Of a stretch of DNA of 5,619 nt, positions 1 through 5,619 are shown one piece after another. The DNA is taken from assembly GCA_030623665.1 (NCBI GenBank), contig JAUXLO010000129.1:1-5619 (forward strand), given 5' to 3'. The translations under genes and the position numbers were made by a program. Source of the stretch: Planctomycetota bacterium (GTDB taxonomy: Bacteria; Planctomycetota; Brocadiia; Brocadiales; Bathyanammoxibiaceae). How positions within the stretch are numbered: position 1 is the first letter of the stretch; every line of letters starts with the position of its first letter. The notes under the pieces were generated by a model, which ran no database searches, was not told the origin of the DNA, and saw nothing but the letters and a program-made list of their open reading frames with translations.

Positions 1-1
1 C

Positions 2-388
2 AGGATAAACATAAAAATAAAAACTGATTTTGCCTTCTCGACCTTATTTATGCCATTTCCGGAAACAAATCTTGCTAAATATTGTATCGAACACGGGTAC
101 CTTAAGAAGGGGTTCACTTTTGATGACCTGCCGAAGTCATTCCTCACACACAGCGTTTTAACACTGAAAGACAAAGACAAAATAGAGAATGTACAGAAAT
201 GTTCGTACCTCCTCATAAAATACCCTTTTTTGCTTGGTCCCACGGAAAAGGTAATAAGAAATTTCAAATTTAATCGACTGTTCTATTTGATTATTTTCCT
301 CAGCACCTTTTTCCGTTATAAAGAAGAGAGGCAAATCTCCCTCTTTAACGCGGTCAAGTTTCTGTGGCGGTTTAGGAAGAGCTTCTAA
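2..388 (+). CDS. B12-binding-type radical SAM protein, C-terminal part (5' end outside window)
   Basis: The reading frame is open to the left edge, and homology-like sequence precedes the first ATG at 50, so that ATG is internal and the start lies outside the window. The segment FSTLFMPFPETNLAKYCIEHGYL matches, from family knowledge, the late part of the radical SAM barrel in cobalamin-binding radical SAM enzymes, where a 'MPYPGTEL..YA...GY' motif is followed by a helical tail. The tail here is basic and hydrophobic (LFYLIIFLSTFF, then FLWRFRKSF), typical of the family end; it could touch the membrane but is not a convincing transmembrane segment. The CxxxCxxC iron-sulfur motif and B12 domain would lie upstream and cannot be seen, so substrate and pathway are unknown. 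GC is about 37%, well below the rest of the window. A truncated paralogue follows almost directly. The family call is fairly sure; the exact function is not. Confidence 0.72.
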   Translation, partial: RINIKIKTDFAFSTLFMPFPETNLAKYCIEHGYLKKGFTFDDLPKSFLTHSVLTLKDKDKIENVQKCSYLLIKYPFLLGPTEKVIRNFKFNRLFYLIIFLSTFFRYKEERQISLFNAVKFLWRFRKSF

Positions 389-396
389 AAACTTGA

Positions 397-939
397 AGGC
401 ATTGGGAAAATGCTCTGGTCGATAAAGAGCTGGTAACGCTGCTGAAAGAAAGCGGCTGCCACATCGTACGCATGGCTATTGAAACCGGCAACGAGCATAT
501 AAGGGAAAAAGTCTTACAGAGAAAGATGAAAAACGAGACCATAATCAGGGCGTCGGACCTGATCCACTCCGCCGGCCTGAAGCTAAGCCTGTCAAACATG
601 ATAGGCCTGCCGACCGAGACGTTGGAAAACACATACGAGACCGTAGACCTGAATACACGTTGCAGACCCGAACACCCAACAGCACAATTCTTTATGCCTT
701 ACCCCGGCATAGAACTGACAAAAATCGCCATAGCTACGGGACATTTCGATGAGGGATTGTTTGGAGAGATAGAAAAAAATACTTGGAAGACCTCTCCCCT
801 GAAGTTCGACTCCGAAACCAAAACAAAAATGGAGAAGATACAGAAAACATTCTCCCTTGTGGTCAGATACCCTTCCGCAAAGGTCAGCATCGCCCAGCGA
901 CTCAGGGTATTGCTCAGGTTCTTCACCTTCTACGGCTAG
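397..939 (+). pseudogene. 5'-truncated B12-type radical SAM gene remnant
   Basis: The frame opens just after a TGA at 394-396 and runs to TAG at 937-939. The first ATG (472) falls inside a conserved strand: family-like sequence already begins at about 406 (ENALVDKELVTLLKESGCH), before MAIETGNEHIREKVLQRKM. Radical SAM hallmarks visible are the MAIETGNE strand, the vLqRkM helix, the IGLPTET turn and the MPYPGIEL motif. The CxxxCxxC cluster site, the whole B12-binding half and any sensible start codon are missing. No Shine-Dalgarno precedes 472. The gene starts abruptly only 8 nt after the stop of the upstream paralogue, as expected from a deletion that removed its 5' half. A product from ATG 472 (155 aa) could not bind the 4Fe-4S cluster and would not be a radical SAM enzyme. 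An alternative is an assembly joint error. The C-terminus (RVLLRFFTFYG) looks like a natural end. Confidence 0.72.
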
Positions 940-1030
940 CACTGCATCTCTCAGAGGAGACCTCTCTCCCAAAGCCCTTACCCGTCCTCTATCAGACAGG
1001 GACGCCGACGAAAAACCTCTCCATGTTTCC

Positions 1031-1059
1031 TTGATTCACTGACAGGCAGACCTTATAAT
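1031..1059 (+). promoter_or_regulatory. Sigma70-like promoter for the tRNA-Thr gene
   Basis: A -35 box TTGATT (1031-1036) and a perfect -10 box TATAAT (1054-1059) are separated by 17 bp, the ideal spacing. Initiation would fall near 1066, giving a leader of about 65 nt before the tRNA. The 190 bases between the radical SAM remnant and the tRNA hold no gene that I can support. The only other structure seen there is a small AGAGG-AGA-CCTCT hairpin at 953-965, which lacks a T tract and so is not a convincing terminator. Confidence 0.7.
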
Positions 1060-1129
1060 CACATGGGGTCAAGAGTACTGCAATGACCTTAAAAACCACA
1101 TTGCCGTTTTCAGATCCCACTACAAACAT

Positions 1130-1202
1130 GCCCACGTAGCTCAGTCGGTAGAGCACGGCATTCGTAATGCCGGGGTTGGGGGTTCGAATCCCCCCGTGGG
1201 CT
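1130..1202 (+). tRNA. tRNA-Thr (anticodon CGU)
   Basis: A full cloverleaf can be folded by eye. The acceptor stem GCCCACG (1130-1136) pairs perfectly with CGTGGGC (1195-1201). The D stem is GCTC/GAGC, with the conserved GG in its loop. The anticodon stem CGGCA/TGCCG (1156-1160/1168-1172) encloses the loop TTCGTAA, with anticodon CGT at 1163-1165 reading ACG codons. A 5-nt variable loop follows, then the T stem GGGGG/CCCCC around TTCGAAT. G1:C72 and C2:G71 agree with the known threonine identity pairs. The discriminator is T (1202). The following bases CTC are not CCA, so the CCA end would be added by tRNA nucleotidyltransferase. No hairpin-plus-T terminator is visible downstream. Confidence 0.96.
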
Positions 1203-1333
1203 CTCCATACCAAAATAATTTATAATAAATCCCCTATTAAACCCGCCCCGACACCCTGGAATACGCCGCATTTCTGCCAAAAAACAACCCCATAAAAAGC
1301 CCATATTATTTACAGATTTTGCCAACCAGCACC

Positions 1334-1361
1334 TTGAATTCCGGCCTATTTCCTGTATAAT
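1334..1361 (+). promoter_or_regulatory. Sigma70-like promoter for the glnB-glnA-glnD operon
   Basis: TTGAAT (1334-1339) and a perfect TATAAT (1356-1361) are spaced by 16 bp. Transcription would begin near 1368, leaving a 5' leader of about 65 nt before the glnB start at 1433. I looked for a sigma54 -24/-12 element (TGGCAC-N5-TTGC type), common at nitrogen-regulated glnA promoters in Proteobacteria, and saw none in 1203-1432. That 230-base interval holds no other gene. No riboswitch-like fold could be recognised by eye. Confidence 0.62.
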
Positions 1362-1432
1362 ATTTTGAGTGGGTTTTTATCGCATTTTCTCTATCAGGTA
1401 AGCCTTCCTAAGTATCTGCGAATGTTTTACTT

Positions 1433-1774
1433 ATGAGGATGATCGAAGCCGTTATTCAACCCGCCAGACTGGAGGCCGTCAAGGACGCCCTCTGCGAGGT
1501 CGGAGTAGTAAGGTTAACCGTCAGCGACGTAGAGGGACTGGGCGGCAAGGGGAGCCGTACCGAGACCTTCCGGGGGCAGGAATACACGGTGGATACCGTA
1601 AGGAAGGTCAAGCTGGAGATAGCCGTCAACGAGCCCTTTGTTGAGCCTGCGATAGAGACCATCGTTCGCGCCGGCAGGTTGGGAGAAGAAGACGGTGCCG
1701 GCAAGGTCTTTGTCATCCCACTGGACGATGCGATACGCATAAGGACCGGCGAAAGGGGGCCTGAGGCCATCTGA
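1433..1774 (+). CDS. glnB: P-II family nitrogen regulatory protein GlnB
   Basis: This 113-residue protein has the usual P-II length and forms, by family knowledge, a cytosolic homotrimer that senses ATP/ADP and 2-oxoglutarate and controls nitrogen-assimilation partners. The start MRMIEAVIQP at 1433 lines up with the family's MKKIEAIIKP; an alternative ATG at 1439 would shorten the first strand. The T-loop (about residues 37-55) contains FRGQEY with Tyr51, the tyrosine modified by GlnD, whose gene lies in the same operon. Lys58, the GAGK B-loop lysine (Lys91) and Arg102/Arg104 in RIRTG are kept. Residues usually Arg38, Gln39 and Asp88 are Gly, Lys and Ala, and the B-loop is one residue longer, so ligand response may differ. 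No Shine-Dalgarno is visible. The stop lies 5 nt before glnA. GlnB versus GlnK cannot be decided from sequence alone, but linkage to a biosynthetic glnA and glnD favours glnB. Confidence 0.95.
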   Translation: MRMIEAVIQPARLEAVKDALCEVGVVRLTVSDVEGLGGKGSRTETFRGQEYTVDTVRKVKLEIAVNEPFVEPAIETIVRAGRLGEEDGAGKVFVIPLDDAIRIRTGERGPEAI

Positions 1775-1779
1775 AAAAA

Positions 1780-3192
1780 ATGACCCCAAAAGACGCAATA
1801 GAACTTTGTAAGAAGAAGGGCGCCCAGGTAGTAGACCTTCGGTTCATCGACCTCCTTGGGAAGTGGCACCACTTTTCCGTTCCGGTCAGGGAGCTTACTG
1901 AGAAGGTATTTGAGGAGGGCTTCGGTTTCGACGGCTCTAGCCTCCGCGCCTGGCAGCCCATTCACATGAGCGACCTCCTGGCCGTACCGGACCCCGACTC
2001 AGCAGTAATGGACCCCTTTATGGAGGCACCCACCATAATATTCGCCTGCAACATCCTGGAGCCTATCACCAGAGAGAATTACCCTAAAGACCCCCGCTAC
2101 ATTGCACGGAAGGCGGAGACATATCTGAAGTCCACAGGTATAGCAGACACGGCCTACTTTGGTCCCGAGGCGGAATTCTTTATCTTCGACAGCCTCCGCT
2201 TCAACCACCAGCCGAACCACTCCTTTTATTTTATAGAGTCCTCCGAGGGGAACTGGACCACGGGAGAGGATGAGCACCCGAACCTGGGCTACAAGATCGG
2301 CATCCAGGAGGGATACCAGCCCGTCCCCCCTGCGGACACCCTGCAGGACATCCGCACAGAGATGATGTTGTTCATGGAACAGTGCGGCATGGAGGTGGAG
2401 CGCCAGCACCACGAGGTAGCCACGGGCGGTCAGTGCGAGATCAACTTCAGGTACGGTACCCTGGTAAAGATGGCCGACACGCTCCAGCTCTATAAATACA
2501 TCATAAAAAATACCGCCAGGAAGCACGGTAAGATGGCGACCTTTATGCCCAAGCCCATCATGGGCGATAACGGTTCGGGCATGCACACGCATCTCTCCTT
2601 CTGGAAGGGCGGGGAACCTCTTTTCGCCGGGGACGGCTACGCAGGCCTGAGCGATGTGGCCATGTATGCCATCGGAGGAATCCTCCATCATGCCGGCGCC
2701 CTTCTTGCATTCACGAACCCAACTACAAACTCCTACAAGAGGCTGGCCCCCGGGCATGAAGCACCCATAAACCTCGCATACTCCTCCAGAAACAGGAGTG
2801 CGGCAATCAGGATACCTATGTATACCCACGACCCCAGGGCGATAAGGCTGGAGTTCAGGACGCCGGACCCCTCCTGCAACGCATATCTGGCCTTTGCCGC
2901 CATGACAATGGCCGCAATCGACGGCATACAGAATAAGATAGACCCGGGTAAACCCCTTGACAAGGACATATACGACCTGCCCCCGGAGGAACTGGCAAAG
3001 GTGCCTTCAACGCCAGAGTCGCTGGCAAAGGCCCTTGATGCCCTGGAAGAAAATCACGAATTTCTACTAAAAGGGGATGTCTTTACCCAGGACGTTATTG
3101 AGACCTGGATATCTTACAAAAGGGCGCACGAGGTTGAGCCTGTTCGACTCCGTCCCCACCCCTACGAGTTTACTTTATATCATGACGTTTAA
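1780..3192 (+). CDS. glnA: Glutamine synthetase type I (adenylylatable, GSI-beta type)
   Basis: This cytosolic dodecameric enzyme joins ammonia to glutamate using ATP. At 470 residues it matches the family (E. coli 469). The N-terminal beta-grasp domain carries GFGFDGSS (Asp51, the ammonium-site aspartate). The catalytic domain carries FGPEAEFF (Glu130, Glu132), HHEVATGGQCE (Glu212, Glu220), NGSGMH (His269), PGHEAP (Glu327), NRSAAIRIP (Arg339, Arg344) and RLEFRTPDP (Glu358, Arg360), so all metal, ATP and glutamate ligands are present. Tyr398 in DKDIYDLPPEE corresponds to the adenylylated Tyr397 of E. coli, implying control by GlnE, which is not encoded here. The usual tyrosine just before the catalytic Glu327 (PGYEAP) is His326. 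The gene starts 5 nt after glnB behind a run of seven A with only a weak, distant GAGG, so translation is probably coupled to glnB. The C-terminus RPHPYEFTLYHDV is complete. Confidence 0.98.
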   Translation: MTPKDAIELCKKKGAQVVDLRFIDLLGKWHHFSVPVRELTEKVFEEGFGFDGSSLRAWQPIHMSDLLAVPDPDSAVMDPFMEAPTIIFACNILEPITRENYPKDPRYIARKAETYLKSTGIADTAYFGPEAEFFIFDSLRFNHQPNHSFYFIESSEGNWTTGEDEHPNLGYKIGIQEGYQPVPPADTLQDIRTEMMLFMEQCGMEVERQHHEVATGGQCEINFRYGTLVKMADTLQLYKYIIKNTARKHGKMATFMPKPIMGDNGSGMHTHLSFWKGGEPLFAGDGYAGLSDVAMYAIGGILHHAGALLAFTNPTTNSYKRLAPGHEAPINLAYSSRNRSAAIRIPMYTHDPRAIRLEFRTPDPSCNAYLAFAAMTMAAIDGIQNKIDPGKPLDKDIYDLPPEELAKVPSTPESLAKALDALEENHEFLLKGDVFTQDVIETWISYKRAHEVEPVRLRPHPYEFTLYHDV

Positions 3193-3212
3193 GCCACGGC
3201 AAATCTTGTACA

Positions 3213-5619
3213 ATGACCTTTAAAGAAGCAACCGTCTTAGACCTCCCGATGCCTTCTTTTTCCCTGCAGGGGGATCGGCCCGAAAGGGCGCAGGTCCTGA
3301 AAAGACTCAAGGACTACGTCCAGCGCGAAAAGGCGCTTACCTATAAACTCCACCACGAAGGTGCACCGGGGAGGGTGGTGGCCACGAGACTGGCCAAGCT
3401 AATAGACGCCGTCGTTGTCTCGGCGCACCGATATACACGAGAGACTGCCCCCGATAAGGAGGTGCCTGTGGCCTGGATAGCCACCGGCGGCTACGGCAGG
3501 GGGGAACTGCACCCTTTTTCCGACGTAGACCTTGTGCTGTTCCACTTAGACGAGACACCAACCGCCTATGTGGAATACCTTATGAGCACCGTACTGCAGC
3601 TCCTGTGGGACACCGGCCTGGGGGTATCTCACGCCTGCAGGGGCCCAAAAGACAGTCACCGGGTGATGGAAAAGGACTTCGTTACCGCATCCGCCCTTCT
3701 GGAGAGCAGGCACGTTGCCGGCGACGAATCCGCCTACAAATACTTCGAAAAGGAGGTGCTCCTGCACTTCTTCTCCAACAACCTGTTCTCCTTTATATCA
3801 GACAGGATCGAGGAAGCCCGCAGCAGGCACCGTTCAAGGGGTATGTCTCCCTTCCTCCTCGAACCTAATATCAAAGAAGACCCCGGTGGCCTCAGGGATG
3901 CACAATTGATTTTTTGGATGCTGCGGCTGTCCCGGCTGCTTCCCTCCCAGTTTGGCAGCCTTCTGCCCCTGCTGAATGAAGAGGAATTGCTATCCATCCA
4001 GAAGGCCAGCGACCATATCCTTCGGGTCCGCACACAGCTCCATCTCCTCTCTGAAAGGAGATACGACATACTAGAGCGTGCGCTTCAAGAGACGGTTGCT
4101 GGGGCACTGGGATACAAGGAGAATAACGGGCTCCCCGGTGCTACGGAATTAATGAGAAATTACTTCACAGCAGCCGGAAAGATACACTTTCACCTAAATA
4201 CTATCGTCGCCCGTTTTGAAGGTGCTGGAAGGCCCTCAGAGGCCCCCAGAGGCCCTTCACGGAGGCCTCTCGGCCCAGACATGGTCGCCATAGGGAAAAA
4301 CCTCTACTTCAGCCGTGAAGATGCCCTCAACGGCCCCCGGAAGGCAAAAAAGATGATGGAGGCCTTCCTTACGGCCCAAAGACACCACCTGGAGCCGAGC
4401 CAGCAGGTCCTAAAGCTCCTACACGAGCACCTGGGGCTGGTGGACGAGGAATTCCGCAGCGACCCAGAGGTGGCAAAATTATTTATGGGCATACTGGAGG
4501 GTACGGGTGATGTCTCCAAGGTACTGTCGCATATGCGGGACTGCGGGCTACTGGGCAGGTATATACCCGAGTTTGACGACTTGGTGGGCTTTGTCCACTA
4601 CGAGTCTCTTCACAGCCACACGGTTGACGAACACTCCCTACGGGCGATAGGTGTGATAGACAGGCTGTGGCAACTTGACCCCCAAGAGAAGGTGCAAAAG
4701 AGGAAGTTTTTGGAAGAGACGGGCAGACAGGCCATTCTAAGGCTGGCCCTCTTGCTTCACGACATAGGCAAACCCAGAGGTCCCCATCACTCGCTCCTTG
4801 GGGCAGCCGTCATCCCTACTATCGCCAAAAGGCTATCCCTCGAGGAGGATGACGCAAGACTGCTCGAGTTCCTGGTAGAGAATCATCTGGAGATGGCATA
4901 TCTCTTTGAACGTCGCGACCACAGCGAAGAAACTGCGCTGGCGGCCCTTGCGGAGAAGGTCGGCAATCTCACCAATCTGAAGCTCCTGTATATACTCACA
5001 TATGCCGATATCAAGGCCAGCGGGTCCTGGTCCGCCTGGCATGACTCCCTTTTATGGGAGTTGTACCAGAAGGCGGCAATAATCCTCTCCAAGGATGCGG
5101 CCAAAGCGGTAGCAAAGAACCAAAGGGCATTCAGAGAACAGTTCCTGGACCTGGCACGCAAGAGAGGTATGGAAGAAGAGGCGATTAGGCACTGTGAGCT
5201 GGTCCCACCCAGATATGCCATAGAAGTGGAGCCGCAAGAGGCAATCGTACACCTGGGGCTGATCCAGGAGCTGAAAAAAGATAATCGCCCTATAGCGCTA
5301 AATTTCTCCCAGGAGGCCCCCTTTATAGAGGTGTGGCTGTCTACCGAGGACCAGCCTGCCAGGTTCTCTCAAATATCAGGGGTCTTGGCGGCCAGGGGGC
5401 TTAATATCATAAGTGCCCAGGCCTATACCCGCAAAGACGGCATAATCCTGGACCGCTTCCGTGTCGTGCCTGTAGGAAGACAGCACCCTACCGACAAATT
5501 TTGCCGTGAGGTATCTGAGGATTTCCTGAGCGTTTTCAGGGGTAAAAGGTCTCTTATAGAGATGCTCTCCTCTCGTCAGAGGCGTGTCGTCCCCGGAAGA
5601 AGACATCCCAACGCCAGTA
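3213..5619 (+). CDS. glnD: Bifunctional uridylyltransferase/uridylyl-removing enzyme GlnD (3' end outside window)
   Basis: The cytosolic nitrogen sensor that adds UMP to P-II Tyr51 when glutamine is low and removes it when glutamine is high. The frame is open from ATG 3213 to the right edge (802 residues seen; E. coli GlnD has 890), so part of the C-terminus is missing. The nucleotidyltransferase domain has GGYGRGELHPFSDVDL (residues 92-107, catalytic Asp104 and Asp106) and the GlnD-specific EPNIKEDPGGLRDAQ block (217-231). A proline-rich linker follows (about 337-355). The HD domain, which removes UMP, has HSHTVDEH (467-474), LLLHDIGK (513-520, His516-Asp517), a histidine pair at 525-526 and ENHLEM (556-561). 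ACT1 lies at about 704-752 (FIEVWLSTEDQPARFSQISG); ACT2 would lie beyond the edge. The start is the only ATG between the in-frame TGA at 3183 and codon 13. It lies 20 nt after glnA with no clear Shine-Dalgarno. Confidence 0.97.
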   Translation, partial: MTFKEATVLDLPMPSFSLQGDRPERAQVLKRLKDYVQREKALTYKLHHEGAPGRVVATRLAKLIDAVVVSAHRYTRETAPDKEVPVAWIATGGYGRGELHPFSDVDLVLFHLDETPTAYVEYLMSTVLQLLWDTGLGVSHACRGPKDSHRVMEKDFVTASALLESRHVAGDESAYKYFEKEVLLHFFSNNLFSFISDRIEEARSRHRSRGMSPFLLEPNIKEDPGGLRDAQLIFWMLRLSRLLPSQFGSLLPLLNEEELLSIQKASDHILRVRTQLHLLSERRYDILERALQETVAGALGYKENNGLPGATELMRNYFTAAGKIHFHLNTIVARFEGAGRPSEAPRGPSRRPLGPDMVAIGKNLYFSREDALNGPRKAKKMMEAFLTAQRHHLEPSQQVLKLLHEHLGLVDEEFRSDPEVAKLFMGILEGTGDVSKVLSHMRDCGLLGRYIPEFDDLVGFVHYESLHSHTVDEHSLRAIGVIDRLWQLDPQEKVQKRKFLEETGRQAILRLALLLHDIGKPRGPHHSLLGAAVIPTIAKRLSLEEDDARLLEFLVENHLEMAYLFERRDHSEETALAALAEKVGNLTNLKLLYILTYADIKASGSWSAWHDSLLWELYQKAAIILSKDAAKAVAKNQRAFREQFLDLARKRGMEEEAIRHCELVPPRYAIEVEPQEAIVHLGLIQELKKDNRPIALNFSQEAPFIEVWLSTEDQPARFSQISGVLAARGLNIISAQAYTRKDGIILDRFRVVPVGRQHPTDKFCREVSEDFLSVFRGKRSLIEMLSSRQRRVVPGRRHPNAS
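4231..4270 (+). repeat. GC-rich imperfect 10-bp tandem repeat with hairpin potential inside glnD
   Basis: Consecutive 10-bp blocks ggccctcaga (4231), ggcccccaga (4241) and ggcccttcac (4251) share the core GGCCC; the first two differ at one base. A further GGCCTCT at 4264-4270 is the exact reverse complement of AGAGGCC at 4248-4254 (and of its twin at 4238-4244). This allows a 7-bp GC-rich stem with a 9-nt loop. The array encodes the Pro/Arg/Gly-rich linker (GRPSEAPRGPSRRPLGP, about residues 339-355) between the nucleotidyltransferase/helical part and the HD domain. Three 10-bp units add 30 bp and so keep frame. Confidence 0.6.

Noticed and set aside
783..1042. Plus-strand open frames overlapping and running past the end of the radical SAM remnant
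   Set aside because: They are out of frame with the homologous sequence and low in complexity, with no family resemblance; they do not look like a frameshifted continuation of the remnant.
1061..1092. TGGGGTCAAGAGTACTG followed by CAATGACCTT as a possible mobile-element end; CAATGACCTT recurs at the glnD start (3211-3220)
   Set aside because: It is a single copy with no transposase or inverted partner nearby. The 10-base match at glnD and a 9-base inverse match inside glnD (about 4674) are within chance.
1083..1139. Tiny open frame MTLKTTLPFSDPTTN upstream of the tRNA
   Set aside because: It ends inside the tRNA, has no ribosome binding site, and lies in the probable tRNA leader.
992..1325. 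Minus-strand open frames reading GGIRTPNPGITNA and ESPRGDSNPQPRHYE
   Set aside because: These are the well-known false translations of a tRNA gene's complementary strand; the tRNA-Thr at 1130-1202 explains them.
1203..1432. Glutamine riboswitch, terminator or CRISPR-like repeat in the glnB upstream region
   Set aside because: No conserved fold, no hairpin with a T tract and no spaced repeats could be seen by eye.
1774..1780. Run of seven A at the glnB-glnA junction as a frameshift site
   Set aside because: It lies after the glnB stop and before the glnA start; both proteins are complete without frameshifting.
1999..2829. 276-codon open frame on the minus strand inside glnA
   Set aside because: It is fully antisense to a highly conserved enzyme, has no recognisable domain, and is an expected by-product of codon bias.

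Overview
The window is a bacterial chromosomal segment that falls into two parts. The left part (about 1-1202) is accessory or decaying DNA: the C-terminal end of one B12-type radical SAM gene, a decapitated paralogue of it, and a tRNA-Thr(CGU) gene with its own promoter. The right part (about 1334-5619) is a compact nitrogen-control operon read rightward: glnB (P-II signal protein), glnA (glutamine synthetase type I) and glnD (bifunctional uridylyltransferase / uridylyl-removing enzyme). glnD is open at the right edge, with 802 codons visible.

The three gln genes form one known regulatory circuit. GlnD would uridylylate and de-uridylylate P-II at Tyr51 according to glutamine level. P-II, which also senses ATP/ADP and 2-oxoglutarate, would then steer the adenylylation of glutamine synthetase. 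The GlnA here carries the target tyrosine (Tyr398) in a normal DKDIYDLPPEE context. The adenylyltransferase GlnE that would complete the cascade is not in the window. The gaps are 5 nt (glnB-glnA) and 20 nt (glnA-glnD), so one transcript from a sigma70-like promoter at 1334-1361 is the simplest reading.

The organism is a bacterium with the proteobacterial-style GlnD/GlnA-adenylylation system, moderate to slightly high GC in the gln genes, and almost no recognisable Shine-Dalgarno sequences before the gln starts. The P-II C-terminus (RIRTGERGPEAI) and the weak Shine-Dalgarno use recall, from memory only, Planctomycetota or other deep Gram-negative lineages. This is a low-confidence guess. The leftmost 390 bases are clearly AT-richer (about 37% GC by hand count) than the next 550 (about 49%).

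No wholly new system is evident. The points most worth a second look are the P-II protein, whose T-loop tyrosine is intact but several ligand-site residues are changed, and the abrupt joint between the two radical SAM fragments. A GC-rich 10-bp repeat with hairpin potential inside the glnD interdomain linker is also worth checking.
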